Below, one piece after another: positions 24,654 to 33,546 of a stretch of DNA of 64,000 bases; the stretch's first letter is position 1, and each line of letters starts with the position of its first letter. A model generated the notes under the pieces. It saw nothing but the letters and a program-made list of their open reading frames with translations, ran no database searches and was not told where the DNA came from. The DNA comes from Agrobacterium tumefaciens (lineage in GTDB: Bacteria > Pseudomonadota > Alphaproteobacteria > Rhizobiales > Rhizobiaceae): positions 1,488,001 through 1,552,000 of the forward strand of contig CP048469.1 of the NCBI GenBank assembly GCA_025559845.1. Direction: 5' to 3'. The translations under genes and the position numbers were made by a program.

Positions 24654-26408
24654 ATGTCCCTGTCATCTCGCATCCTCTCCGCCCGCAGCCGATTTCATTT
24701 TGCCCAGCACAAACGCGGCGGCAGTTTTCGCCTTCCCGGCGCGGCGGTTTCAAGACGTAAGGAAACGCGCAAACGTCTTCTGGTGCTCATCAGCAGTTTC
24801 ATCGCCATGTATGGCGTCATTGGGGCGCGGCTGGCGCAGTACGGTTTTGCGTCGTCGCAGACCACGGTGTCCATCGGCGGCCGGGGCACCTCCATGGCCT
24901 CCCGCCCCGACATTGTCGACCGCAACGGCGAACTGCTGGCGACCGACCTGAACATGGTATCGCTTTACGCCGAACCGCGACGGATCGTCGATGCCGACGA
25001 AGCCGTGGAAAAGCTTGCCTCAGTGCTGCCGGATATCGACTGGAGCGACATCCATAGACGGCTGCAATCGAAAACTGCTTTCCAGTGGCTGAAGCGCCAG
25101 CTCACGCCACGCCAGCAGGCCGACATTCTGGCGCTCGGCATTCCCGGCATCGGATTTCGCCCGGAAAAGCGCCGTTTTTACCCTGGCGGGCGCACGGCTG
25201 CGCACATTCTCGGCCACGTCAACGTGGACAATCAGGGGCTGGCAGGCATGGAGCGTTACATCGACCGCCAGGGATGGGCAGATCTGCGCGCGCTTGGAAT
25301 GACATCAGACACCCCGCTAGCGCCGGTCAGGCTCTCCATAGACCTGCGCGTCCAGAACATCGTTCATGAGGTCGTGACCCGCTCGATGAGCGCCTATCAG
25401 GCGCAGGCCGCAGGCGCCATCGTTCTCGACGTCAACACGGGCGAAGTGCTGGCGATGGCATCCGTTCCCGATTACGACCCGAACGAACCCTCGCGCACCC
25501 TGGCGGATGGCACAATCGACAAGGAATACGAAAACGGCTGGCTGAACCGCATGAGCAATGCGACCTACGAGATGGGATCGACCTTCAAGAGCTTCACGCT
25601 GGCGATGGGACTGGATATGGGCAAGATCACCCTCAATTCCGTGCTCGATGCGACGAAACCACTGCGCATTGCCGGTTTCACCATTCATGATGACCATGGC
25701 CAGGGCAGACCTTTGACCGTGCCGGAAGTGTTTCAGTATTCATCGAACATCGGCACGGCAGCCATCGCCGCGATGGTCGACATGGACGATCACCGCGCAT
25801 TTCTGACCCGCCTCGGCCTCCTGTCGAAAATGGACACGGAACTGCCCGAGGTTGCCACACCAAGCCAGCCGCGTGTCTGGAGAAAGGTCAATCAGGCGAC
25901 AATTTCCTTCGGCCACGGCGTTGCGACAACGCCGATGCAGACAGCCATTGCCGGAGCGGCGCTGATCAACGGCGGCAAGCTCATTTCACCGACCTTCCTT
26001 GTTCGCCCACCGGCGGATATCGCCTCGAAGACGACTCAGGTGATCTCGCCGAAAACCAGCGCCGACATGCGTTTCCTGTTTCACTGGAACGGCGTGAAAG
26101 GCTCTGGCCGCAGCGCTCAGGTGCCGGGCTTCAATGTTGGAGGCAAGACCGGAACCGCCGACAAGGTCATCAACGGGCGTTATGCCGCCCACCTGAACTT
26201 CAACGCCTTTCTGGCCGGTTTCCCGATGGACAAGCCGCAATATGTCGTTCTGACCACGATTGACGCGCCGCTGACTGGCGAGAAAGGCGGCCGTCTCGCC
26301 GCTTATACCGCAGCTCCCATGGCCAAGGAGATCATCACCAGATCGGCAGCGCTTCTGGGCGTCAAACCTTCGTTCGGCGACGGCGACACCGCACTACTCA
26401 ATTACTGA
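24654..26408 (+). CDS. FtsI-like penicillin-binding protein (monofunctional transpeptidase)
   Basis: A 584-residue class B PBP. A basic cytoplasmic N-terminus is followed by one membrane anchor (LLVLISSFIAMYGVIGARL, residues 41-59), a pedestal region with ASRPDIVDRNGELLATDL, and the transpeptidase domain. Its active-site motifs are GSTFKSF (SxxK), YSSNIG (SxN) and GGKTGTAD (KTG). It crosslinks septal peptidoglycan. It is outside any division/cell-wall cluster, so it should be the second FtsI paralogue known in agrobacteria. Its 3' end overlaps the convergent TetR gene by seven bases. Confidence 0.9.
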   Translation: MSLSSRILSARSRFHFAQHKRGGSFRLPGAAVSRRKETRKRLLVLISSFIAMYGVIGARLAQYGFASSQTTVSIGGRGTSMASRPDIVDRNGELLATDLNMVSLYAEPRRIVDADEAVEKLASVLPDIDWSDIHRRLQSKTAFQWLKRQLTPRQQADILALGIPGIGFRPEKRRFYPGGRTAAHILGHVNVDNQGLAGMERYIDRQGWADLRALGMTSDTPLAPVRLSIDLRVQNIVHEVVTRSMSAYQAQAAGAIVLDVNTGEVLAMASVPDYDPNEPSRTLADGTIDKEYENGWLNRMSNATYEMGSTFKSFTLAMGLDMGKITLNSVLDATKPLRIAGFTIHDDHGQGRPLTVPEVFQYSSNIGTAAIAAMVDMDDHRAFLTRLGLLSKMDTELPEVATPSQPRVWRKVNQATISFGHGVATTPMQTAIAGAALINGGKLISPTFLVRPPADIASKTTQVISPKTSADMRFLFHWNGVKGSGRSAQVPGFNVGGKTGTADKVINGRYAAHLNFNAFLAGFPMDKPQYVVLTTIDAPLTGEKGGRLAAYTAAPMAKEIITRSAALLGVKPSFGDGDTALLNY

Positions 26409-27019
26409 GGATCGTTCTCATAGAGGACGTAATCGCGGATCGACGGCTGGTTGGTGAAAGGATGCGTCATGGCCTGCGATGACAGGGCATTGCTGACCAG
26501 TTCGACCTGATAGGCCTTCGAGATCTGCTGGCCGGTAAAGAAGATTCGGTAGATGATCGGCGCCACGATCATGTCCATCAGGCGATCTGGGTCAGGCATC
26601 ACCTCGCCGCGTCCCGCGCATCGATCGCAAAGGCAGACGAGGTTTTGAAAGGCATAACCGGCCGCCGTCTGCGCCACGCGCACATTGGTCAGCCGCTCCC
26701 GCAGGAGAACATGCCCCGGGCCGGAAGAAATATCGTCGACCAGTTGCTCCAGCCACAGCTCCAGATCGCTGCGGAAAGCCCCGGTGTCGCGCGGCACGCT
26801 ATCCGGCAGGAAACGTTCGCTCGCCACGTCCTCAAGCAGCTTGGGCAGACTTTCCCATCTGCGATAGATCGTCGATGGCGGAACTTCGGCGCGCTCGGCG
26901 ACAAGCGGTATCGTCAGCTCACGCTCCGGATTTTCAGCCATCAAGGCTCTCACAGCCTGATGGACAGCAATCTGTATACGTTCGCTGCGCCCGCCGGGCC
27001 GGATGAGTGTGCGCGCCAT
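26402..27019 (-). CDS. TetR family transcriptional regulator
   Basis: A 205-residue regulator. After an N-terminal basic stretch comes the HTH: IQIAVHQAVRALMAENPERE, then LTIPLVAERAEVPPSTIYRRWESLPKLL. The C-terminal domain has a Cys-rich bit, LVCLCDRCAGRGEV, in the helix around residues 140-155; three cysteines this close could bind metal or sense redox. The start is ATG 27019; upstream codons in the frame to 27160 have no ribosome site. It is divergent from the exported cytochrome c gene and likely controls it. Confidence 0.87.
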   Translation of the reverse strand: MARTLIRPGGRSERIQIAVHQAVRALMAENPERELTIPLVAERAEVPPSTIYRRWESLPKLLEDVASERFLPDSVPRDTGAFRSDLELWLEQLVDDISSGPGHVLLRERLTNVRVAQTAAGYAFQNLVCLCDRCAGRGEVMPDPDRLMDMIVAPIIYRIFFTGQQISKAYQVELVSNALSSQAMTHPFTNQPSIRDYVLYENDPQ

Positions 27020-27193
27020 GTTCCAATTCCAGTGTCTGAACCGAAGTACCATAGGGTGCCGGAGCCGGAAACCCCTGCGCTGCAAAACCGCCGGGAGCTT
27101 CGGCCCGTGCTTTTCCTCCGCCACGTCACGGGCCAGAATGCCGGTCTTTCGGAACAGCATCGATATTGGCTACACCCTCCACAATCAGAAAAT

Positions 27194-27209
27194 ACACGTA
27201 AAACACGTA
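27194..27209. repeat. Direct repeat ACACGTA upstream of the cytochrome gene
   Basis: ACACGTA occurs at 27194-27200 and 27203-27209, a nine-base period, between the TetR and cytochrome genes. A further dyad TTGTA-N4-TACAA lies at 27215-27228. These are the best candidates for the TetR binding site. Confidence 0.35.
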
Positions 27210-27280
27210 TCAAGTTGTATATTTACAAGTCTTGGTGCTTGGCCTTAGATCGGATTCTCATCATCGCGCTGGGGAGCCAG

Positions 27281-28657
27281 ATGAAATTTTCGATTCTTTT
27301 TGCAGCCTTTTTTTTCTCGTCCATCTCTGCGGCTCTGGCGGACTGTCCCGCCCCCGTCGACAGCAGCTTCGCGGCTGCAGCCCAGGCGAAGTTCGACTGT
27401 TCCAGTTCTCTGCCGCTGAAGGGGCATGAGACGGATCGGAAATTTCAGGTCCATTACGACTTCCCCAAGACCCTGCCAGATAATACCAAGCTGCCGTGGC
27501 TGAGCATCGATCCGCAGAAGGAACCGGCCGCCTATATGAAGGCGATCCTTGGTTATGTGACCAAGGTGAATGCCCGCCCGGATATCGACTGGCGCATCGA
27601 GGACAACAAGGAAGAGCAATGGTGCGATGCGCCGTGGTTCTTCATGTTGCGTGAACCGCTGCGCGGCATGACGACCGAGCGCTGGTCGCGTCCCAAAGAA
27701 CTGCACGCACTACAGAAAGGCTGGGAGCGCAATTTCGCCGTCGGCATCTATAACGATGTCGCCTGTTACGGTTTCGGCCAGATCTGGGGCGATCCGGCCT
27801 TCCCGAAGACACGCGGTTTTGCCTTCGCGGAAGGTGCCGTTGCCGCCAAGATGCTGTTCACTACGGCCACGCCGCAGGACGTGCCCTATCTGGCAAATTC
27901 GAAGGAGTGGGAGGTTGCCGGCAAGAAGGACGGCGGTACCATGACGATGCGTCTTCTGCAACTCGACCTTTCGGTGAAAGACAAGCGCTCGCCGAACGGC
28001 TGGTTTTTCGGCACCTTCGTCTACAACGCCCTGCAACCCGGTGCGACGCCCTATGACCGGCTGGTGCCGGTGGGTCTGATCTGGGGCAGCGACCCAGCCC
28101 TGACTGCCAACGCCTATATGACCAAGGGTGCAACACCGACCGAAAGCTGGGTTAACCCGTTGATTGCGGAGCAATTTTACGCCCTTCCCCGCCAGCATCT
28201 CGGCCTTTTCGGCCGCGCCAACGGCCCGGTCGACAACCCCAAATCCGCCTGCATTACCTGCCATCAGGGCTCGCTGGATTGGGGTACGGCCGTTTTGCCA
28301 AAAAGCTGGCAGGCGAGCGAAGCGGCAAAACTGATGCCGGGCGCACCTTACGACCCTTATGATGATGCGGCTGTCACGGCCTATTTCCGCAATATCGGCA
28401 CGAATTCGGCGGTGGCCGACACACAGGCCCTGGACTACGTGCTGCAGGTTTCAAAGGGCATTGCCGCGTTCCGCAACTGGGTTGCAACCGACTTTCCGGA
28501 CCAGGCGGCAGCCACCACCGACGTACCACCCTACCCGTTCAAACCCCAGCCACCCGGCGCTTTTGTGCCGACAGACGAAATTTCGCCTGACCTGGCAGGG
28601 CCTGAAGGATGGGAAGAAAATGAACATGACACAACCGGTAAGCTTTTCCTTCGTTGA
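27281..28657 (+). CDS. Exported c-type cytochrome family protein
   Basis: A 458-residue protein with signal peptide KFSILFAAFFFSSISAALA. A single haem attachment motif, CITCHQG, lies near residue 325, and Met/His candidates for the distal ligand follow. The first 300 residues are not a standard cytochrome c domain and contain conserved aromatic segments such as WCDAPWFFMLREPLRGM and GWFFGTFVYNA. Such proteins are usually labelled cytochrome c family without known function. ATG 27281 follows GGGGAG. It is followed by a SARP-type regulator 45 bases on, probably in one transcript. Confidence 0.8.
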   Translation: MKFSILFAAFFFSSISAALADCPAPVDSSFAAAAQAKFDCSSSLPLKGHETDRKFQVHYDFPKTLPDNTKLPWLSIDPQKEPAAYMKAILGYVTKVNARPDIDWRIEDNKEEQWCDAPWFFMLREPLRGMTTERWSRPKELHALQKGWERNFAVGIYNDVACYGFGQIWGDPAFPKTRGFAFAEGAVAAKMLFTTATPQDVPYLANSKEWEVAGKKDGGTMTMRLLQLDLSVKDKRSPNGWFFGTFVYNALQPGATPYDRLVPVGLIWGSDPALTANAYMTKGATPTESWVNPLIAEQFYALPRQHLGLFGRANGPVDNPKSACITCHQGSLDWGTAVLPKSWQASEAAKLMPGAPYDPYDDAAVTAYFRNIGTNSAVADTQALDYVLQVSKGIAAFRNWVATDFPDQAAATTDVPPYPFKPQPPGAFVPTDEISPDLAGPEGWEENEHDTTGKLFLR

Positions 28658-28702
28658 AGAAAGCTGATAGACAGGAATCTCATCTGTTTTCAGGCGCGAC
28701 TT

Positions 28703-30298
28703 ATGCTGTCCTTAAACGTCTTTGGCCGCTTTCAGATCGTTGATCAGTTTGGCACCGACTACAGCCCGAAAGGGCTGAAGGCGCGCGGCGTTTTCGCACT
28801 CCTGGCCATGTCGCAGGGCTATTCCCGCAACCGCGTCTGGTTGCAGGACAAGTTGTGGAGCGACCGCGATTCCAAGAAGGGATCGGACAGCCTGCGCCAG
28901 ACGCTGGTGGAAATCCGCCGCACGCTCGGTCCCTACGAGGCCGCCCTCAAGACCGACCGTGAAAAGATCGCGCTCGACCCCGCGCAGTTTACCGTCACCT
29001 ACAACCGGCCGGTCAGCGGTGAAGACTGGAACGACGAGCACAGCGCCTTTGCCGATCTCGATATTGCCGATGGCGAATTCGAGGACTGGATCAGAAATCT
29101 GCGCATGTCCTTTGCGGCGGAAACGACACCGCAAAATATACAACCTGTCAGGGCCGTGCACACGCCAACGCCGCCCAAACCGGCGATCTTTTTCCAGTGC
29201 CAGTCCGACAATCAGCCGGTGAGCGAACTGGTCATCACGCGGCTGATGACGCTGGCAACGACGTCGCTGCTCGACCGCGACGATTTCCAGATCTTCCCAC
29301 AGACAACGCTGTTCGAAACCGGTGGCCGTGCCCCCGTCTCCGGCCTTTCCATTTCTGTGCGCGCCGTGACGATGGGCCTTGTCACCCACGTGGCCTTCGC
29401 CATCAATCATGCAGAAACGGGCCAGCTCTACTGGTCACGCACCGTTCCCATTCTCCTCGCCTCGGAAGAAGCCTTCGTTCAGGAGTGCGGCACGCTGGTG
29501 CAGGCCGTTCTTTCGACGTTCCGTGAGCGGAAGGACCAGCTTTCGATTTCCAACTCGGCCGCCATGCTGGCCGGTCATGCCCGCGATCTGATTTTCCGCT
29601 TCGACCGCACCAGCCTCAAGGATGCCGACACGCATCTGCGTTACGCCTATGATCGCGAACCGCGCCCGCAATATCTGGCCTGGCGCGCATTCCTGCGCAA
29701 CATGGCGCAGTTCCAGCACCGCACCAGCGCCTTTCTGGAGGACAGCATCAGCTCGTCAGAACTGGTGCAGGAAGCACTGCGTCAGGAAGGCGGCAGCGCC
29801 AGCATTCTGGGCATCGGCGCTCACCTCGAATATCTGGGTGGCGGTTCGAGCCGTGGATCACTCAGAATGGCCGAACGCGCCGTCAGCCTCGATCCGCTCA
29901 ACGCCGTCAACATCGCCATCCTCTCCAACACCGAACTGGTGCTCGACAAGCTGGAAGACAGCCGCCGCTCGGCCACGACGGCCCTGTCACTGACCGGCGG
30001 CGGTGAACATCGCGCTCTGGTGGAATTTTTCTGCTGCATGTCGGCCTCGGCACTCGGCGATTATCCGACCGCCATCGGCCATGCCGAGGTGGCGTTGATG
30101 CTGCGCCCGGCTTTCCGTGCGCCGCTTCGTTATCTCGTGGCGCTTTACAAGCAGATGGGCATGATTCCCGAGATGGAAAACGCCATTTTGCAACTGCGCC
30201 AGCTCGAGCCCGACTTCACGCCACAGCGCTTCCTTGACGACGATTACCCCGTCACGACCATGCGACGCATCCGACTTATCGAAACTATCGCAAGTTAA
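28703..30298 (+). CDS. SARP/BTAD-type transcriptional regulator
   Basis: A 531-residue regulator. Residues 1-95 form an OmpR-like winged helix of the AfsR/DnrI type (MLSLNVFGRFQIVDQFGTDY, SPKGLKARGVFALLAM, NRVWLQDKLWSDRDSKKGSD, SLRQTLVEIRRTLG). The middle is variable, and the C-terminal half (about 300-520) is helical with TPR-like repeats. This architecture lacks the ATPase of large AfsR proteins. It is an activator by family; its target is perhaps the cytochrome gene immediately upstream. DNA-binding by a one-component regulator with TPR ligand site is inferred. Confidence 0.82.
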   Translation: MLSLNVFGRFQIVDQFGTDYSPKGLKARGVFALLAMSQGYSRNRVWLQDKLWSDRDSKKGSDSLRQTLVEIRRTLGPYEAALKTDREKIALDPAQFTVTYNRPVSGEDWNDEHSAFADLDIADGEFEDWIRNLRMSFAAETTPQNIQPVRAVHTPTPPKPAIFFQCQSDNQPVSELVITRLMTLATTSLLDRDDFQIFPQTTLFETGGRAPVSGLSISVRAVTMGLVTHVAFAINHAETGQLYWSRTVPILLASEEAFVQECGTLVQAVLSTFRERKDQLSISNSAAMLAGHARDLIFRFDRTSLKDADTHLRYAYDREPRPQYLAWRAFLRNMAQFQHRTSAFLEDSISSSELVQEALRQEGGSASILGIGAHLEYLGGGSSRGSLRMAERAVSLDPLNAVNIAILSNTELVLDKLEDSRRSATTALSLTGGGEHRALVEFFCCMSASALGDYPTAIGHAEVALMLRPAFRAPLRYLVALYKQMGMIPEMENAILQLRQLEPDFTPQRFLDDDYPVTTMRRIRLIETIAS

Positions 30299-30391
30299 GT
30301 GCTTCAATTCACACGCAGCTCACGGTCGATTCACGCTGGAATCACGATAGCGGTCTAGTTGTACCTAATTGCAAAAAATCAGGGGCCGATC

Positions 30392-30640
30392 ATGAGTGAT
30401 ACCAAAATTGTTTCAGATCATCTGAATGCCGCTTTGCTTGCCACCAAATCCGACAGGCCGTTTCTGGCCTATCTGATCCAGATGGCGCTGATTGAAGCCA
30501 AAACCGTACCCGAACAGGTGCACCAGAAGAACGAAGTCAACGAACTGAAAGACTACCTGTTCCCCTATGGCAGCACCGAGGAATTCCTGTCCAAGCCGCT
30601 GCAGTTCCGTGCACGCAGCCGCGTCGCTGGCTTCCTTTGA
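30392..30640 (+). CDS. Small protein of unknown function
   Basis: An 82-residue protein starting MSDTKIVSDHLNAALLATKS after CAGGGGC. Mostly helical with a hydrophobic centre (PFLAYLIQMALIEA) but not membrane-like, followed by a charged stretch and a C-terminal Arg-rich end. No known family was recognised. It follows the SARP gene by 94 bases and is closed by hairpins at 30674 and 30695; the short upstream gap has an A+T-rich possible promoter. Confidence 0.55.
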   Translation: MSDTKIVSDHLNAALLATKSDRPFLAYLIQMALIEAKTVPEQVHQKNEVNELKDYLFPYGSTEEFLSKPLQFRARSRVAGFL

Positions 30641-30883
30641 GACCATCACTACCCGCGGATCATGAGATTTTGTCCTGACTGCTCACGCAGTCAGGCCGCA
30701 TTGCGTTTCGCTGCGGATTTTCCTTCGCAGGCCATGGCACTGCCCGCACTGGCACAATCCCACCGACCATAGCGACACTATGAATTCCGGGCCGCGCCAG
30801 CATTGTGCCGCCAGCATCACGCGCCTGTTCAGCGCTGAGGGCGAAAGCCCGTCATTCCCTCATGCCGAAACGAACGACGTGAT
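30641..30883. terminator. Hairpin-containing gap before the repressor gene
   Basis: A perfect nine-base stem CCTGACTGC/GCAGTCAGG with loop TCAC lies at 30674-30695. It is followed by CCGC ... GCGG (30695-30714), then ATTTTCC. These are probable termination or processing structures after the small gene at 30392, and may also receive transcripts from the convergent repressor gene. The remainder holds no supported gene. Confidence 0.45.
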
Positions 30884-31504
30884 TTACGGGATCACCGCAA
30901 TGATGGGCGATGCCGCCAGAAGAACGACCTCTTCCGACTTGCCGGCCGGTGAGACAAGACTTGCCTCTCCCGTTTTGCGGGCCCGCTCCACCTTTGCCAG
31001 AACCTGCCTGCCATCCCTCAGACGGCAGATCGACAGCGCGCCGATTGCGGACGCATCGACCATGTCAGTCTGGCTGAACAACAGCACCGCATCGTCCCAG
31101 ATCGCCAGCGCACCTGATGACGCGCGGATCTGCGCCGCGACGACCTGCCTGTTGTAATGACCGCCAACGGCAAGCTGCGCCTTCTCAACGACGGAGGCCG
31201 GCAAAGGTTTGGGCTCCGGCAACATCTCGATCACGCCACTTTCGTCGATCGTCGCAGCCAGAACGATGCGCGCCTGCGGCCCATCCGCCTCGGTCGTGAT
31301 ACCGGCATGTTTCATCACATCCGCCAGCGAAACACCCAGAAAACCGGCAATCTGCGTGGCCTCGTCCATCCGCATCCTGCGATGGCCGGAAAATGTACGG
31401 GAAACGGCGGAGGGATCGGAATCCATGTGTCGGGCCAGTGCACGAAGCGATTTGCCCGTATCTTTCAACCGGGCATGAAACCAGTCACCATCAATAGCCG
31501 CCAT
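30884..31504 (-). CDS. Phage CI-like repressor with degenerate S24 domain
   Basis: A 206-residue protein starting MAAIDGDWFHARLKDTGKSL at ATG 31504 after AGGGGA. The N-terminal HTH_XRE is LRALARHMDSDPSAVSRTFS, with recognition helix DPSAVSRTF. The C-terminal half keeps the S24/LexA topology (VLAKVER, in the position of the catalytic Lys, and an SPIIAVIP end), but the GDSM serine motif is missing: the region reads SSGALAIWDDAVLLFSQ. RecA-triggered self-cleavage is therefore unlikely. The gene's own upstream region carries a 17-bp palindrome that recurs before two other genes of the element. Confidence 0.75.
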   Translation of the reverse strand: MAAIDGDWFHARLKDTGKSLRALARHMDSDPSAVSRTFSGHRRMRMDEATQIAGFLGVSLADVMKHAGITTEADGPQARIVLAATIDESGVIEMLPEPKPLPASVVEKAQLAVGGHYNRQVVAAQIRASSGALAIWDDAVLLFSQTDMVDASAIGALSICRLRDGRQVLAKVERARKTGEASLVSPAGKSEEVVLLAASPIIAVIP

Positions 31505-31540
31505 AAAAATCCCCTGGCACATCCGTATTGTTGTATATTT

Positions 31541-31557
31541 GTTGCAAAATTCACAAC
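31541..31557. promoter_or_regulatory. Operator 1 of the repressor regulon
   Basis: GTTGCAAAATTCACAAC is a 17-bp palindrome (arms GTTG/CAAC, also Y-R matches inside) 37 bases upstream of the repressor start. It has the same arms and spacing as 32221-32237 and 33507-33523, so the repressor probably controls its own gene. A further TTGTTG element adjoins it at 31528-31533. Confidence 0.65.
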
Positions 31558-31674
31558 GATATGCAAGCGCCGCGCAAAATTGAATGAATTAGCAGCACGA
31601 GGTCTCGGGTTGAGTTGGTGCGAATTTTCCAACAATATTGAGACTCAGAGTTGGAAATATGAGGATCGCCCGCA

Positions 31675-32091
31675 ATGCCGGTAAAGTACCTTCTATTTTC
31701 GATGGCCATTTTGTTTTTCGCATGTCTGGCCATCAAGACCGGGCTTGCAAATGATGAGACCGAGACGCTGCGCGTCCGGCTTGCGGTGATATTCGATAAC
31801 GCCGACCCGGTTGCGGGAGACATGACGTGCAGCCCTAACAAGACCTGTCTTCTGCTGACGCACGAAAAGCCCGAACTTAAGCTGGAAATGACGGCCAGCC
31901 GGAAGCAAGGTCATCCGGTTGAATTGCATGTAATCTGCGAAGGCAAGTGTTCATTTGCCAACGAACGGTCACAGACCATACTCGGAAATGCTCGCAAATT
32001 TGAAGTCTTCAAAGGCGAGGCTGGCGTCGAAATCCCGCTGGTTCATAAACCGCGCGAGAGAATTGCCACCGTGTTGCTGGCCTTTGAGTAG
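31675..32091 (+). CDS. Secreted protein of unknown function
   Basis: A 138-residue protein with an N-terminal hydrophobic stretch (YLLFSMAILFFACLAIKTGL) and probable cleavage near LANDE. The mature part has four cysteines (TCSPNKTC and VICEGKC), likely two disulfides, and beta-rich sequence. No family was recognised. It diverges from the repressor gene and shares the region with operator 1. GAGGA lies upstream of the ATG. It might be a lysogenic-conversion or accessory gene of the element. Confidence 0.6.
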   Translation: MPVKYLLFSMAILFFACLAIKTGLANDETETLRVRLAVIFDNADPVAGDMTCSPNKTCLLLTHEKPELKLEMTASRKQGHPVELHVICEGKCSFANERSQTILGNARKFEVFKGEAGVEIPLVHKPRERIATVLLAFE

Positions 32092-32215
32092 CTCCGGTCA
32101 TCGCAGCATCGGGGACACATTCGCCAGATAGCAGTCCTTCGACCTCTGTATCGGCAGTGCGCACCCGCGCTGCAGCCGTCCGCACGCATTTTCTTTGATC
32201 TCATGTTGCGCACTG

Positions 32216-32244
32216 TTGACGTTGCGATTATCACAACATATTGT
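32216..32244 (+). promoter_or_regulatory. Promoter with operator 2 in its spacer
   Basis: TTGACG (32216-32221) and TATTGT (32239-32244) are 17 bases apart. The palindrome GTTGCGATTATCACAAC (32221-32237) fills the spacer, so bound repressor would block RNA polymerase. More GTTG elements at 32205 and 32215 and a second partial palindrome at 32243-32257 may be auxiliary sites. Confidence 0.65.
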
Positions 32245-32312
32245 TGACACACACAACGAATGGTTCGACCGTCCCTGTAATGATGAACCTGAACATGCGC
32301 CGGAGGGCTGAC

Positions 32313-32522
32313 ATGCGCGACAAGCCGCTTTCCATGCTGGAGCAGTCGGAACTGATCGAAGAGCTGATTGCTCGCTGCACGATGCGCAACGGCGCGTTTT
32401 CGCAGGAAACCGTTCTCGTCATCAACGGGCATACCGTGGATGACCTGGCGCATCTGGCAAGCCGGCTTCGGCGCATGTCGCATCATCAGACCAGGATCGA
32501 GAAAATGGTGATGGGCAAATGA
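32313..32522 (+). CDS. Small helical protein, first gene after the repressed promoter
   Basis: A 69-residue protein, MRDKPLSMLEQSELIEELIA to the end RIEKMVMGK, with GGAGGG six bases before the ATG at 32313. It is predicted to be helical and basic; the short form and the lack of cysteines suggest a DNA-binding or protein-binding accessory. No family was recognised. It is directly downstream of operator 2, in the position of an early phage gene. Upstream ATGs in frame have poor ribosome sites. Confidence 0.55.
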   Translation: MRDKPLSMLEQSELIEELIARCTMRNGAFSQETVLVINGHTVDDLAHLASRLRRMSHHQTRIEKMVMGK

Positions 32523-32628
32523 GACATGCCCATTTCCACTCCGCGCCCCGGTCACAAGCAATCGCGCCTTACGCTGCCATTGGCTGAGCGAAGGCGTCCC
32601 CGCAGCAACAGATTATGGAAGGCAAGCC

Positions 32629-33390
32629 ATGACCATCAGAGCACAACACCCCTCGCATGCCGCCCTCTCAGCACCGGAAACCACGATCCCGAACTGCAAC
32701 TTTCCGTTTTTCGGCGACCAGTTGAGCCGGGAGCAGGCCCGCGACCTGTTTTTCTATGACAACGGCCGCCTGCTGTGGCGCGAAGGCTTACGCCGCCGGC
32801 GCCCCGATGCAGGGTCGGAATATTATCGCAAGAGCACCAGACAGGACCCGATCTGGGTCATTCTGCTCGGCGCGCGTGGTGAGCAGCGTTTCTACATGCG
32901 TCGCTATCTGGTCTGGAACTGGCATTTCGGTGAAACGGATCAGATTCTCGTCCCGCGTGATGGCGACCACCTGAATGACCGGATCGGCAATATCGGTTTT
33001 GCCGGGCGCCTGGCGAAACCGGAAATAAAGTCGACAGTGCCTGAAAGACCGCTGTTTGAAAGCCGCTACGGCGTCAACTGCCCGTGCTGCGACGCGCCGG
33101 TGCAAACCATGTCGGCCGATATTGCCACGCAGGTCTATGGCATTACCGAACAGCAATCGCGTATCCTGCGGGCCATCTGGAGCGGCAAGGGAAAACCCGT
33201 CCAGATGGAGCGCGTCTTCACCGAAATGTATCACGACGACCCCGAAGGCGGCCCCACGCAGGTCAAGATGTATGCGGCCTTCAAGGTGGCCCTGTCGCAT
33301 CTGCGCAGCAAACTGAAAGGCTCCGGAATTTCGATTGTGACGGTTGGCTACCGTCAGGGCTACCGGCTGATCCTGCAGGACAAGGTGTGA
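32629..33390 (+). CDS. HNH-like/winged-helix fusion protein
   Basis: A 253-residue protein. Residues 30-120 (DLFFYDNGRLLWREG, then YYRKSTRQDPIWVIL, YMRRYLVWNWHFGE and DHLNDRIGNIGFAG) resemble the NG-x-L-x-W...H...D-x-x-N-x-R-x-x-N pattern of HNH homing-type nucleases or AP2-like DNA-binding proteins; the catalytic HNH His pair is not clearly complete. Then a CPCC pair near residue 149 and a C-terminal OmpR-type winged helix (ILRAIWSGKGKPVQMERVFT, ALSHLRSKLK, VGYRQGYRLI). This combination suggests a DNA-binding regulator. The ATG at 32629 follows GGAAGG. Confidence 0.55.
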   Translation: MTIRAQHPSHAALSAPETTIPNCNFPFFGDQLSREQARDLFFYDNGRLLWREGLRRRRPDAGSEYYRKSTRQDPIWVILLGARGEQRFYMRRYLVWNWHFGETDQILVPRDGDHLNDRIGNIGFAGRLAKPEIKSTVPERPLFESRYGVNCPCCDAPVQTMSADIATQVYGITEQQSRILRAIWSGKGKPVQMERVFTEMYHDDPEGGPTQVKMYAAFKVALSHLRSKLKGSGISIVTVGYRQGYRLILQDKV

Positions 33391-33506
33391 TTACCGACCG
33401 GGATCAACGGGCAACAGACCTTGCCGTCAGCAAGGAGAACGTGGAGGGAAATCCCGTCGCAAGCCCCTGAGAGTTTCAAAGACGACGCTCGTTTTGCGTC
33501 ACCAAT

Positions 33507-33523
33507 GTTGCGTTAATCACAAC
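33507..33523. promoter_or_regulatory. Operator 3 before the primase gene
   Basis: GTTGCGTTAATCACAAC, third copy of the 17-bp palindrome, 24 bases upstream of the primase ATG. Compared with operator 2 the arms are identical and three centre bases differ. It should link replication-gene expression to the repressor. Confidence 0.6.
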
Positions 33524-33546
33524 AATCAAGCAAGAGCAGCAACGTA

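Noticed and set aside
26645..27280. Upstream extension of the cytochrome frame through the TetR gene
   Set aside because: The signal peptide and GGGGAG place the start at 27281; the extension is antisense to TetR.
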